Part shown: positions 54,003 through 64,000 of the stretch, in pieces
Layout: every line of letters begins with the position of its first letter
How positions within the stretch are numbered: position 1 is the stretch's first letter
DNA from: Pseudoneurospora amorphoporcata
Lineage: Eukaryota > Ascomycota > Sordariomycetes > Sordariales > Sordariaceae
Length of the DNA stretch: 64,000 nt
Assembly: GCA_033297205.1 (NCBI GenBank)
Contig: MU859157.1
Location: 62,001 to 126,000 of the forward strand
Reading direction: 5' to 3'
Program-made: the position numbers and the translations under genes
The notes under the pieces: generated by a model
What the model was told of the DNA's origin: nothing
Seen by the model: only the letters and a program-made list of their open reading frames with translations
Database searches by the model: none

Positions 54003-54600
54003 TTTGAGCGATCTTCCGCTTGCCGTGCTGTGTTTTGTTGACCAGAAGTAGACGAGTGTGATGGGGGAGAACACTCAAGAAACGGAAAGTGGGAAAGCAA
54101 AAGTTCTGATCAGGCTCCGAGTTGGTAGTCTGGCAAGTGCGATCGTGGCTTAGGCCCGAATATCTAGACAGAGGGCGGGCGCACTTTCCACCTGAACTCA
54201 AGGAAACCTAGGTAGTGTAACAGTCAGAGGGGCAGTGCATGGTTGTTGCGCCCAATAGGGAGGCTACGATAGAAGCCACGACAAACGCTGAACAGGCAGA
54301 AGGTGCAACGGGAGATGTGCCAATTGGGGGATGACATGAGAAGGGAGCGAAGTGAGAGGTTGGCATATAGTTAAAGTTAGGTACTTGTATGCCTATGATA
54401 TCCTCACTTCAAGCCTTGGCAAGGAGAGCTGAAACTGACATGTACAAGAGAGCCATGAATGCTCCCCATCATCAACATCAACAATCAAGTATATACCGGA
54501 GAACATGCTTCTCTCAACCTGCCCAGCCCTACCACCAACCAGACAATGCTTCCTCACAAGTCACAATCGCCCCATCCAGCAACCCTTGCATCTAAAGTCC
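54003..54600. other. Intergenic, promoter side of the 1103-aa gene
   Basis: No gene is recognised. It abuts a remnant of an AA9 gene beginning at 54601. Confidence 0.4.
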
Positions 54601-54810
54601 CTAGCAAGTAACAACCGACGGTCCCGGGTTGATATAGCTAGTAGGAATAGGCCAATAAAGCTGGAACAGGATACCGGGGTCGGTGGCCTTGTAAGCACCA
54701 GGGAACGAGACCAGCTTGCCGCCGGTGTTAATCATGCCCGTGCCGCCGGTGACGTTGAGCTGTGCGCACGCAATGTACAGCTGCGCGCCGCCAACGCTGC
54801 TTGCGCTAGC
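54601..54810 (-). pseudogene. 3'-terminal fragment of an AA9 (GH61) lytic polysaccharide monooxygenase
   Basis: On the minus strand the bases encode, up to a TAG at 54601, about 65 residues ending in Val-Thr-Cys. They include VGGAQLYIACAQLNVTGG, GKLVSFPGAYKATDPGILFQ and YWPIPTSYINPGPSVVTC, which are the last blocks of AA9 enzymes. The Gln-x-Tyr of the copper site is kept, but the N-terminal His, the first two-thirds of the domain and any start are missing. AA9 proteins oxidatively cleave cellulose, and whole genes need about 220-250 residues. Upstream, the frame runs into short direct repeats (TTCCTAATGC twice) and no coding sequence continues. This is a gene remnant, probably left by deletion or rearrangement. 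Strong third-position C bias suggests recent truncation. Confidence 0.88.
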
Positions 54811-55189
54811 ATTAGGAAGTATTCAGAGCATTAGGAAGCATTGAGAGCAGTCTTCCTAGAGATGTGGATTTATGGGCGCTTCGCTGTCTTCCTCGGGCAT
54901 ATCTGGCTCCGCCCAAGGAAAGACTATGTTAATGAAGGCTTCGGTACACCCCGTCCTTCTCCCCTATGTCGAGGAAAGTGGGAGTAATATTAAGTTGTTC
55001 TTTCCCTAGTGATGATGACTTCGGTACACCCCGTCCTTCTCCCCTATATCGAGGAAGGTAGGAGTGATATTGGGTTGTTCTTTCCCTAGTAATGATAGTT
55101 TCGGTATACCCCGTCCTTCTCCCCCATAGACGTGAAGTTTTTCCCGTCTCTCGTTCTCTCCTTCATCCATCATCAGCATTGTGGTCAAC
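54811..55189. other. Repeat-bearing spacer between two broken genes
   Basis: It contains the 80-bp tandem repeat at 54941-55125. Otherwise no gene is recognised. The last 60 bases are CT-rich and lead to the ATG at 55190. Confidence 0.5.
54941..55125. repeat. 80-bp tandem repeat, about 2.3 copies
   Basis: Copies at 54941-55020 and 55021-55100, with a partial third from 55101. Each begins TCGGTAYACCCCGTCCTTCT. The two full copies differ at ten sites and all ten are transitions (A/G or C/T), with no gap. The two visible changes in the partial copy are also transitions. Confidence 0.9.
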
Positions 55190-56416
55190 ATGGCGTCTGA
55201 ACCTGCAGTGAAGTTGCGTCCCGAGAGAGCTCCACAAATTCATATGGGAAATTGTGAACAATCCCTATGTAATTCCTGAAATCTCTACCCTTATTCTCTC
55301 ATATGAGGTTTTGTTAGGACTTCTTAGTACCTCTACCAATGTCAAATTCGTTCGGGGTGTTTCTGCTCTGCTCGGCAGCCCTACACCCCCAACCATCGAG
55401 ACCATTAAATCGCTGCCTAGTATTTTCTCAAGGCAAAACTGGGGAGTGTATATCCTCGTTTTCGAAAGACCCGGTTCAACGCCAGCTATTTACATCGGCT
55501 CCTCCACAAGGTCTTCAGGAGGCATCAAGAGGCGTATCCAAACCCACCTTCAAATACGCCCTCACTCTAGCAAGAGGCCTTCGGCTCAGACCGTTCAACA
55601 GGCCCTCGACCAAGGATATAGAATTGTTCATTGTGCGCAAGTTGCGAAGTTACCAATTCCAAAGCAACAGAAGAACAGAATCCGGGTTATAATTATCGGT
55701 AAGAATAACTATATCCTCACACTTGTACCCAAAGAATAACATATTCCTAACATCGTCGTAGTAATTGAGGCTGCCATGCACTGTCTTTTCTGGTCGTTGA
55801 AGTCTAACAAGACTTGGGGTTTCTGGAACGCCAAGTACAAGGACCTCTGCCCCTGGCCAAAGGTCAAATATCGATATATTGGTCTCAATGGAATGAACCC
55901 AACGCGTTTCGGAATTCCAGGGCTTAAACGGGGAGATGTTATTGATAGTGAAGAGGAGGAGAAGCGTTTTATTTGCAAAGATTGCGGCAACCAGGTTTTC
56001 CAAACCATAAAGGACCTCAACAGACACTACCTATCACAGGGCACAAGGACCGTGTAGTTGGGAAGTTGGGTGAATTCTATTGCGGATTATGCAATAGAAA
56101 TTTCAAGTCCGCGCCGTTGTTATTGCGACACGAGAGAACAGCCAAGCTCCACCAGAAAAAGCTTGCGGCTCGTGGAGAGAAGGTACAGCCGTGGGTCCCT
56201 ATCAGGGGCAAGTCCGTCAAACTACGCTGCCAACGGCGTGTTAAGAATCATTATATGTCTGATAGGCAACAACATTGCGCCAGATGCAAAAAAGACGGCA
56301 GGTCCGCAGAGGAATGCATGGGGACCGTACTTGAGGATGAAGATGAAGATGAAGACTTCGGGGCGGAACAGCAAGAGTTGGATCTTGACGAGGGGGAGCC
56401 AGAGGAGGACGAATGA
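55190..56416 (+). pseudogene. GIY-YIG domain plus two C2H2 fingers, broken by at least two frameshifts
   Basis: A Kozak-like CAACATGG at 55190 opens a frame that ends after 25 codons. One base out of phase, the sequence continues as PRELHKFIWEIVNN, then a GIY-YIG core (WGVYILVFERPGSTPAIYIG, followed by SSTRSSGGIKRRIQTH). An intron with good sites (55699-55761, GTAAGA ... CTAAC ... CGTAG) keeps the phase. Exon 2 gives PKVKYRYIGLNG and a finger FICKDCGNQ...LNRHYLSQG. At the GGG of 56039-56041 the frame is lost; one more G would carry on into HKDRVVGKLGEFYCGLC, a second C2H2 finger, and an acidic tail ending at 56416. GIY-YIG domains are nuclease folds, and fingers would bind DNA. As it stands no full product can be made without frameshifting or sequence error. 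Confidence 0.72.
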
Positions 56417-56874
56417 TGATGATTGGGAAGGCGGTGGTGTGAACGGTGTGAATGCAGCGGGTTGTCCGAATTTGGCGGTGACGGGGGAGTATCATCCTTT
56501 GAGCATGATTATCGACAATAACGAAAACAGTAAGAGCGAGCTAGCTGTTGACCAAGACGATCTGGGACTGGGAGGCGACGACGTCCCACGTTTCCAGAGC
56601 CTCTCGCAGGCCAGGACCGCGGTCTTTTCTACTGCAGACGAGATTCACAAGCAGAAGGTGGTGATGGATAAGCACCTACTCGAAGCATCTGAGCTTTTCT
56701 GGGGTTTCTTAGCAGTGGCTGTGCAAGTAGGCCTTTGCAAAAGCCATACGGCATACTCGTCGGTGAATTATTATCTTTTCAAGGTTGTCATAAAGTTGCT
56801 ATTAGACCAGCTCTTTGCGACCAGTCTCGCTCTGTCTTCAGTCTTCAGTGATCTGTACCACCGCTCTGTCTGAC
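56417..56874. other. Spacer after the broken GIY-YIG gene
   Basis: One frame runs from the broken gene to 56873 with some acidic, coding-like stretches (DDDWEGGG, DQDDLGLGGDD), possibly further remains of the same gene. It then meets the end of the GH51 gene, only two bases away. Confidence 0.4.
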
Positions 56875-59200
56875 TCAATCACTATCCGTCTCCAAAACAG
56901 CAACACTTAGTTGCGGCAGAGTAAAGGAAAAGGTGCCTCCCTCCTTCGCGTTCAACTTGGTCTCGGTCTCCTTAACCACATTGTTGTGCTTCCACGGGTC
57001 ATTGTACTCATAAGAATTGGCCGGGCCCGTCAGAACCGTCAGAGTAGCGGTTGCCGATTTCTTATGCGACTGCTTTACCTTTCCAGCAAGTCCCGCGAAT
57101 TGAACAGAGACGGCAACTGGCTCGGTAGAGTTGTAGACGGCGGCCTTGAAGACGCTGGTTCCCCTCTCAGTCTCGCCAGCGACGTAGTAGAGGGGGCCAG
57201 TTCCACCAGTCTTGGCGGTGATAGGGAGAGTTTGGGTTATGGCGGTGGTGCCCAGGAGCTGAGATGAAAAGAATATATTAGCCATCTGTTTCTAAGATGT
57301 GGGAGAAGGAAAGAACATGGACATACCTTCCAGACATGGTAACTGGTCGACAGTGTGGTCAAGGCTGGATCAGCAGCATGTTGAATCTGCGTCATGGACC
57401 ACTGCCAGCGGTTGAGGTTGCGAAGGCCGGGAGCGTAAGTGGTGCCGATGACTTTGTCACCGTTGCGCTCCAGTCCGAGCAGGAAGATGGCTTCGCCGAC
57501 ACTGCCTCCCCACCAAGGGAAAGGCATGATGTTTCCATCCCAGCCGATACCGCCGTTGGGATGCGTTGACGCTGCCTCGCCTGGATAAAAGTCAATATCA
57601 AAACTGCTGTGCCGGGTTCAGGTTTCCAAGAACGTACCAATCAAGGTCAAGTTATTCCTCGTCAAACCATCAAACTTGTTGAATTGCAACACCATGTTAT
57701 CCGGCGTCAAGTAAGGATGATAATCGCCAGCGGCTGGCTTGGGAATAGTCATGCCGTCGAAGACTGACGGCGAGGCGATGAGCTGGATCTTGGGATATTT
57801 CTTCTGGAACGCCTTGAAGAAAGCTGGGAAGCGATATTTCATGTAATGCTCGAAGCCAGCAGGACGGCCAGCTAGCCAATCTTCATTACCAATTTCAACA
57901 TATCGAATCTTCCAGGGGCGTTTATGGCCGAGGATGGAGGCGCGAATACCACCCCAATGTGTAGAGGCGTCGCCGGTGAGGAATTCGAGCTCATCCAAAG
58001 CGCTCTGGACGGCCTCGTCGATGCGGGATTCGGGGAGTTCGCCGCCATCGAGAGCAAGGCCACTCCAGACAGCGAGAACTGGACGATTATGTTAGCGTTT
58101 TCAGGCTTTTGAGAAGGGAAGAGGAGGGTGAGAACTGACTTGGCTCCAAGTTGAGGTCCTCGCACCATTGCATGTATTCAACTAATCCCAGACCAGCGGT
58201 TGTAGGATAATTCCAGACACCGGCGTGGCCAGGACGGTTCTTGAGGTCTCCGATGGTTTCGTTCCACTTCCACCAAGTTGGGAGGGTGTTGCCCTCGAGC
58301 ATATTGCCGCCCGGGAAGCGAAGGAATTTCTGTCGGCCATGTTAGATGGTTTTTGGAGGTACAAGCTATATTGGACAAGATTTTACCGGCTTAAGTGCAG
58401 CTAAAGCCTCCATAATATTGACTCTCAGTCCATTCGGCCTGTTCTTGTATGTCGGCGGGAACAGACTGATAAGGTTGAAGTCAAGGGAGCCACCACGGAC
58501 GCCTGCAGCATCGAAGGTGATTGCGAACGTGTTGTTGCTGTTTGGTGCCGCCTTTCTGGGAATCAAGTTGAAGTCATACTTGACCCAATCATTGCCAGCC
58601 TTCTTGATGGGTACCTCGGTGGTCCCAAACACCTCGCCAGTCAGAGCACTCTGGAGCGAAGCTGTGAACGACTTTCCTTGGTAAGCACCCTTGACATAGA
58701 ACGACCCGGTGTACTTTTGGACTTTGACGTCCATGCCCCAGTACCCGTCATTGGCGAAGCCAACTTTCTCAGTGGAAGATGCTGGAACCGCTACGTTCAA
58801 GGAGGTGGGCAGAGCCGAAGAGAGCGGCTGAGGAAGCTTCTTCAGGCCAAGTTTGGCACCATTGACGGGCGACCAACCGTCGAGAGTAACTGGGTAACGG
58901 GACTCGTCGCCGGACTGGAAGGCACGGTTGCGGATGAGCTCGGCGTAGATACCGCCATCGCCGGAGTTGTTGATGTCCTATAGTATTTTGTGAGTGAGTG
59001 ATACTGGCCGGGGAAAGGGCCAGGGTAGTAAAGATTACCTCGTGCATGAGTCCGTACATGATCGGCGAGGAAACATTTCCACCGTTGGGGCGGACAATGA
59101 GATCAACGCGCTTATCGGCAGAACATGGTTGTAGGGATGTCAATGCCAGGAGAGCTGCCCACAGGCCAGCGTTTAGGTGAAAATGCACCATGTTGACCAT
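56875..59200 (-). CDS. Alpha-L-arabinofuranosidase, glycoside hydrolase family 51, 6 exons
   Basis: Exons 59200-59039, 58977-58387, 58329-58140, 58078-57638, 57580-57327 and 57258-56875 join in phase to give 673 aa. It removes terminal arabinofuranosyl residues from arabinan and arabinoxylan outside the cell. Residues 1-28 are a signal peptide (the ATGs at 59200 and 59191 are both usable). DLIVRPNGGNVSSPIMYGLMHE begins the family sequence. A carbohydrate-binding-like insert precedes KFLRFPGGNMLEGN. EIGNED near 376 holds the acid/base Glu (380), and the nucleophile Glu (463) follows LIG right at the exon 4/exon 5 junction, ahead of HPNGGIGWDG. Five introns are 57-68 nt with ordinary sites. The gene is intact and points away from its divergent neighbour at 60236. 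A minus-strand TATATAA at 59278-59284 may be its TATA box. Confidence 0.95.
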
Positions 59201-60235
59201 GGCTCGAGAAACACGATAGCCTCCAACAACATTGATCTTTCATCTGGGCTCGTCCATGGTGTATATACTCGGAAGCATTATATAAGAGCTGGTCTCGTTC
59301 TTCAACTGCCGGTACCGAGCATCTGGGCAGATGCATGCTTGATCATCATATGGTCCAGATGATGGCCTTGGCCGTGTCCGTATTCCGGCGCCATGATGAA
59401 CAAGCCGCAAGAGTCATGCGTTCCTGTCAACAAAAACATGGCGACAAGATGCTCGATGATGTTGGAGGATGGTCGCTTAGGGTCCTTCCCCGCCCTTCAC
59501 CGCGCTCTTTGACTCTCCAACTTCCTGTAACGTATAAGCGCCAGGCGACTATTCGTGGATAAAGGCCGGTTATACGTAAAACCGATAACTACTCGTCGAT
59601 TGAAGGTTGCAACGGCACGGTCTGCAGGTACCGCTACCGGGTAATATACGTAGCCGATAGCGACACACGGTGACGGGCTGCGGTGTCGATATGCGCCCCA
59701 ATGGGAGCCGTTGACATTCGACTAACAACCTCGGGCCTCCCAGGAACACAGAGATGGTCAAGCTTTTTGAATATAGAGATAAGCAGTTCTCGTCTCTCTT
59801 GTTCGGTTGAATTGTTTGCTGCGGCATGGGTTGGAAGCTTTCGTTGCAATATCTTCAATCTTTCCTCTTGACAAGTCGCTGGACAAAGGGATAAGAACAG
59901 CTTGCTGGTTCGAATTGATGGAGACACTGGACTTGTGCGAGAGACTTGGCCCGGCCCGTGCTCCCCGTGGCTCCGTTTGCTGTCTTCCAAAAGGGTCTTC
60001 CCCACTATAACCAATGCTCAAGACCCCGCTGTGAAAGGCGCGGGCTAGACGCAAACAGGAAAGACTTGCCGTGCTTTGTTCAACTCGCATGTTTTGAATG
60101 CTTTTTTTGGGTGTTTACATCAAAGAATCACCAGTAGCTTCCAATTATTCTTCCAGCCCCTACCTACGCATCACATTCTCTCCTGTATTTTTAACTTCTT
60201 ACCTCTTGCTTATGTGATAGATCGTCCCGCACACC
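59201..60235. other. Divergent promoter region, GH51 / Copia-domain gene
   Basis: No coding frame with bias. A TATATAA on the minus strand (59278-59284) lies about 80 bases before the GH51 ATG. The last 80 bases are the leader of the gene at 60236. Confidence 0.5.
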
Positions 60236-61725
60236 ATGGGCCACGAGATATCAAGACCTACGGATGAGCGAGCCCCGTTTGCTGGTGGCCCTATGGGTGG
60301 TGTCTTCACGGTACCGAGGCAGAATTCAAAGAAACCCCGGAATCAGAAGCGAAACAAGATGAGGAATCGACGCGCCCAGAAAGATGAAGGCCCTACGAAC
60401 CTCGGAGCACGCACACACCCCTCCATACCGATGCTCTGTCCAGACTGGGTGTGGTCGGCCATGTCCAACGTGAGGTATGTTATGTCATGAGCTCTCCCCT
60501 ATCACACTTCTCTGCCAATTCCTCCGCTCACGACTAACCTCTTCTCTTTTCTCCCGACAGCGTAGCCAAAGACCGCGCATGGTTCACCACCTACACCCCC
60601 TTCGACTCGACCGTCTGCATCAGCGGCCAAAACCTCGCCGTCCGCGGCATCGGCACTGTCAACCTCAACGTCAAACGCCGCCCAGCGCGCGCCGGTCGAC
60701 ACAATCAGGCCATTCTCCCTCTCCGAATGGTCCTGCACGTGCCCGACGCGACCTGCAACATCCTCGCCAAGATCCCAAATATCGACGGGCAGTCATGCTC
60801 CGTCTACATCTTCCCAGCCAGGGGCGAAAGCAGGAGCTACTCAGTCATGGACGGCGAAGAGGTGGAAGGCCACCACCATGGGGGGCAGAAGCAGCAGAGG
60901 CAAGGGGAGTTGATGAAGGGTTGCATCAAAGACCACAAGGGCAAAATGGTGGCCTACTTCGATCCGGATCACGTGTTATTCGCGCTAAAACTAAGCGGGC
61001 CGCCGATCGGGCCAATAACACGGCAGTCGGTGCTCAAAGCGAGGCCCGAAAGCTTGCCTATCAGCATCTTTGCGCAATGGGCTGCTGACGAGTTGGACAA
61101 GTGGACTTTGAAGCGGGAGATGCAGAACTTGCTCGCGGATAGAGATGTGGATGGAGACAGCAGCGTTGGTGATGATGCCAGCAGCGCGACGCTCGATACC
61201 AGCGATGACGAGGAGGAAGATCCGGACTTTGTTATGGGCTATGGCGACGGCAACGGCAACAGAAACGGTAATAATGTCGGTCCTGGTGGTCCTGAGAGGC
61301 CAAACGAGACCGTGGACAGACACGGATATACAAAGGCGGAGAGGGCATTCATCAGGTCACACTTCAAAAATGAGTGGACATTCTTGCATCTGTACGGGCT
61401 CAAGATGGATAGGGATAGGGACAGGGAATTGGGGAGAGATATTCTCAGAGCCATGATGGCGAACGACCAAAACAAAAAGAGCACGAACATGAGGGTGGCC
61501 GGCTTCGCAGCCCGCGCGACGGGCCCCCGGAAACAGCAACCACGCAAGGTTCAAATCAAACGGAGCGGACCAAGAGCACAACGAGTAAACAAGACTAGCG
61601 GGCCGGAACAAAATGGGTTTTTAACGGCAACACTGGGCAAATATCGGGTTATACGGGCGCCAAGGGCGCCACCACGCAGGATGGGCGCTGGCAGATTGAC
61701 TGTTGTCAAGGAGGAAAGTACCTGA
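60236..61725 (+). CDS. Host gene with a Copia Pol beta-barrel (Pol_BBD-like) domain, 2 exons
   Basis: Exons 60236-60474 and 60561-61725 give 467 aa. The 86-nt intron (GTATGT, CTAACC, CGACAG) splits a Ser codon. The ATG is in ACACCATGG context. After a basic, Arg/Lys-rich start, CPDWVWSAMSNVSVAKDRAW, then FTTYTPFDSTVCISGQ, AVRGIGTVNLNVK and LRMVLHVPDATCNILA reproduce in order the block found in Copia retrotransposon polyproteins just after the gag zinc knuckle (Trp, hydrophobic, DR-WF, GxGTV, VLxVPxxxxNL). The rest (an acidic middle with DDEEEDPDF, then a basic C-terminal RKQQPRKVQIK tail) is unlike a transposon. There is no integrase or reverse transcriptase nearby, and the frame is intact with normal codon bias. 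This is best read as a domesticated fungal gene of unknown function. Confidence 0.8.
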
Positions 61726-63677
61726 CACAAATAAGGCTATAGACGTATAGATTGCATGCATTTCAGACACTGGAAGGAAGGAGCATTATGGAATATGGAT
61801 TGGATTGGAATGATAAGGCGTTCTCGGTCAGGTTAGGTTAGGTTGGGATTGGATTATGTAAAACAAAACCATTGGATGGGCGTCGTATTGGGATGCCACG
61901 TCGGGACATACCTCCTGTGGATGGGAGCGGAGTACAGGTACCGTATAACATGGCATTTCCTTCTTTTCCCTATTGTTTACTACTACCTACCAGATCGTCA
62001 TGTCATGTCATCATTTGCTTCGCTGAGACGGGTGTAGCTACCCAAATACCTATTCGGGACAGGACATAACTGGAGAAGCAGACGACACTGACAAGTCTAT
62101 CACTAGGTCTAGGCACCCGTTGAGATATTCAGACACTTCACGGCGTCCAGGGACCATATCCCCGGGTCAAACTCAACCAATCCCAGGGTAGGGTGATGCG
62201 GCTCAAACATACATATCCCACGTTTGTACGTCCTCCTTCTGGGTAACACGACGTCCCTGGTACCAGCCTTCGTCGGTCCATCGTCAACTATCAACGTGCT
62301 ATCAATATTCAACGCTATCGCTGATCGACTAGTCGTCAAACGAACACGTGAAGATCAGCTGAACAGTCTCATCGTCGTTGAACGGGTTCATCTCTCGCGG
62401 AAACCGCCAGCCCCATGTTGCACCGATCGATATCAAGCACACAAAATGTTATGACGACGCAGCCCCATATCGCTGCCCATATTTAGGACATCCTTCGTCG
62501 TTGATTATAACCCCCAAGACCGGCAGGCCGGCAAGTTTTACGAAATCTGCTCTCTCGGGTTCCCTCAGCTTCCTTCTTTCCCTCAGATTCCTCAGGTTGA
62601 GTGACAGTTCAGATTCAGTGCCGCCTCAGCTTCAGTGGCGAAGGTCAAGTTTTCAAGGTTCAACCACTTCAGATTCACTTGCACATGCAGACAGAAAACC
62701 TTGGGACCGTAAGACCGCAAGTTCGCAGGACGACGCATGCAGGGACATCCCACATCTCACCTTTACTTCAAGGTCTGGTCTGCCGGGGCAGTGCCCCTCC
62801 TCAAATCTCGACGTCGACTCCGTGACCTTTTCAGGTTCAGGTCCTGCATACATAAAAAACAAAACCTTGTTGTGGAGGGCCAAGACCAGGACCATCCACC
62901 GAGATCAAATCCACCAGCAGAACGGCCATTCACCATTCACCGGAACGACCATTCACCAAGCTATTCACCACAACCTGAATATCAAAACCGTCAACCGCCA
63001 GGTGCCATTTTTCAGCTGTCAGTCACCTCTGTCTCCCGTCGTCAAGTGTCCGCCTCTGTACGCAAGTCAACATCGGGTCAACAATTTGCTGGATCCAATA
63101 TTTTGGCCTCTTACCATTCACTCGTGCGTGGTAAGTTGATCCGGACCATCAGCCAAACGGCAACCGAGCATAAAACCTTCGACTGACTTCTGACTTCCGC
63201 CATTGGCAAGCTTTTGCGCAAGATCGTTTGGCGACGACTTTCCTGTCGCGCTCGGCGTCCATCGATTGGAGGCATCTTCCCAAATCGCTCGCAAGTCATC
63301 ACCACACTTGGGGTGACTTGACGACTGATTACCCACGACGCAGCATACTTTGGTCGTATGCCTTCTACAAGACAACAGACCTTCCAGTATCAAGACTTCC
63401 CTCTTCGTTATTCTTTCACTTCATCGAAGACGCAGCTATCCAACTCGTCGACACGAACCCATCGCTTCTCAGGCATTGCTTCTTGCAGTGCCCTCGAGCG
63501 TTTTCATCGCTCGACTTCTTCTGCTCTCGATCCAAGACGCAGCGATCGATCCTACTAGTCGACACAACTCTATCGCACCTCGAGCAATTACTTGCACTTC
63601 TTGCAGTGCCCTCGGGCATTGCACCGCTCGCTTCTTTTGTCCTATCATTATTCGACAAGATAATTGCCAGTATTATC
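61726..63677. other. Long intergenic region and leader of the F-box gene
   Basis: About 1.9 kb without a convincing gene. 62380-63180 has overlapping frames on the plus strand, rich in Pro/Ser/His, without an ATG in good context or codon bias. A minus-strand stretch near 62315-62448 encodes WGWRFPREMNPFNDDE-like residues in one frame and could be an old coding remnant. The 107-bp tandem repeat at 63427-63645 occupies the leader. Confidence 0.45.
63427..63645. repeat. Imperfect tandem repeat of about 107-118 bp upstream of the F-box gene
   Basis: Both units begin AAGACGCAGC (63427 and 63534) and share GTCGACAC and the exact block CTTCTTGCAGTGCCCTCG (63479 and 63597). The two offsets (107 and 118) show an 11-base indel between the units. 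Confidence 0.75.
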
Positions 63678-64000
63678 ATGTCGCACCCCTACTACTTCCA
63701 GGCTGGCAACGGCGATAGTACCGGGTTGCCCATCCGCCCCCCCGTCAACCGCGATGGCACTCTCGTGCCCATCCGTCCCACTGCCACCAGCGTCTACAAG
63801 AGCGTCGACAATACTCCTGACCCCAGCACCGATCCCAGCATTCCCATCACCGGCCGCAAACCCCCCTTCGATAAGCTACCCGTCGAGCTTCTCTTCTGCA
63901 TTATCGACTTTCTCCGCGACCGCAAAGACATGGTCAACCTGTCAGCCACCTGCCGCGAAATCCGCGCCTGGCTCTACGACAAGCTGGCTCATCAGGATCT
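63678..64000 (+). CDS. F-box protein, N-terminal part (continues beyond the window)
   Basis: The ATG at 63678 opens a frame without stop to the window edge (107 codons). After a Pro/Thr/Asp-rich start, residues about 72-107 read FDKLPVELLFCIIDFLRDRK, followed by MVNLSATCREIRAWLYDKL. This is a classic F-box: Leu-Pro-x-Glu-Leu-Leu, an Ile-Asp-Phe-Leu helix, and a Leu-Ser-x-Thr-Cys-Arg-x-Ile loop. F-box proteins bind Skp1 and deliver substrates to SCF ubiquitin ligases, or in fungi may act alone. The substrate-binding part lies outside the window. Codon bias is strong. Confidence 0.9.
   Translation, partial: MSHPYYFQAGNGDSTGLPIRPPVNRDGTLVPIRPTATSVYKSVDNTPDPSTDPSIPITGRKPPFDKLPVELLFCIIDFLRDRKDMVNLSATCREIRAWLYDKLAHQD

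Noticed and set aside
62109..62450. Minus-strand segments with protein-like translation (WGWRFPREMN and a 76-codon frame)
   Set aside because: No start and no splice sites joining the pieces; may be an old remnant but cannot be supported as a gene.
62378..63139. 253-codon plus-strand frame before the F-box gene
   Set aside because: Low-complexity Ser/Pro/His composition without codon bias; overlaps other frames.
1..64000. CRISPR array, rRNA genes or dispersed 5S rRNA
   Set aside because: No spaced short palindromic repeats and no 5S-like sequence noticed on reading both strands; a eukaryotic nuclear window is not expected to have CRISPR.

Overview
This window is nuclear DNA of a filamentous ascomycete, almost certainly a Neurospora or a very close Sordariales relative. 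The evidence is short GT-AG introns (about 55-110 nt) with CTAAC/CTGAC branch sites, a strong C preference at third codon positions, intron-bearing nuclear tRNA genes, and an arginase I recognise as Neurospora aga. There is also a gene relic whose stop codons are all TGG-to-TAG changes, the pattern expected from repeat-induced point mutation (RIP).

Layout. 0-5 kb: a small ten-cysteine secreted protein, three tRNA genes (Lys-CUU with intron, Arg-ACG, Lys-CUU without intron) and a Ser/Thr-rich membrane protein. 5.8-14.5 kb (minus strand): an mtTFB/rRNA-dimethylase-like mitochondrial protein and a very large coiled-coil CM1 protein of the ApsB/Mto1 type. 17-26 kb (plus): arginase, a four-helix membrane protein, tRNA-Asp and a GT90/CAP10-type glycosyltransferase. 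26-33 kb: an atypical short-chain dehydrogenase, a secreted Cys-rich multi-exon protein with two compensating frame changes, and a mitochondrial-carrier-like protein. 33-41 kb: an NLP (Nep1-like) secreted protein, two divergently transcribed low-complexity proteins that both end in CxxC clusters, and an unknown protein. 42-44 kb: a DUF1996 secreted-protein gene with an intact 5' half and a RIP-damaged 3' half. 45-54 kb: a disordered unknown protein, a 100-aa MRX7-like gene and a 1103-aa four-exon orphan. 54.4-56.9 kb: a patch of broken genes and repeats, with an AA9 polysaccharide monooxygenase tail, an 80-bp tandem repeat and a frameshifted GIY-YIG/C2H2 gene. 56.9-59.2 kb: a six-exon GH51 arabinofuranosidase. 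60.2-61.7 kb: a host gene with a Copia-polyprotein-like beta-barrel domain. 63.7 kb to the edge: the start of an F-box gene.

The genes do not form an obvious cluster. They are mostly independent housekeeping genes (arginine catabolism, mitochondrial expression and transport, microtubule nucleation) mixed with secreted or plant-material-directed proteins (GH51, AA9 remnant, NLP, DUF1996, Cys-rich proteins). The accessory signal is concentrated at 27.8-30.3, 42.3-43.7 and 54.4-56.9 kb, where reading frames are broken or decayed. Exon boundaries were assigned by eye from splice motifs and frame consistency. Where the exon phases all agree (arginase, GT90, the four-helix protein, GH51, the 1103-aa gene, the Copia-domain gene) the models are firm.
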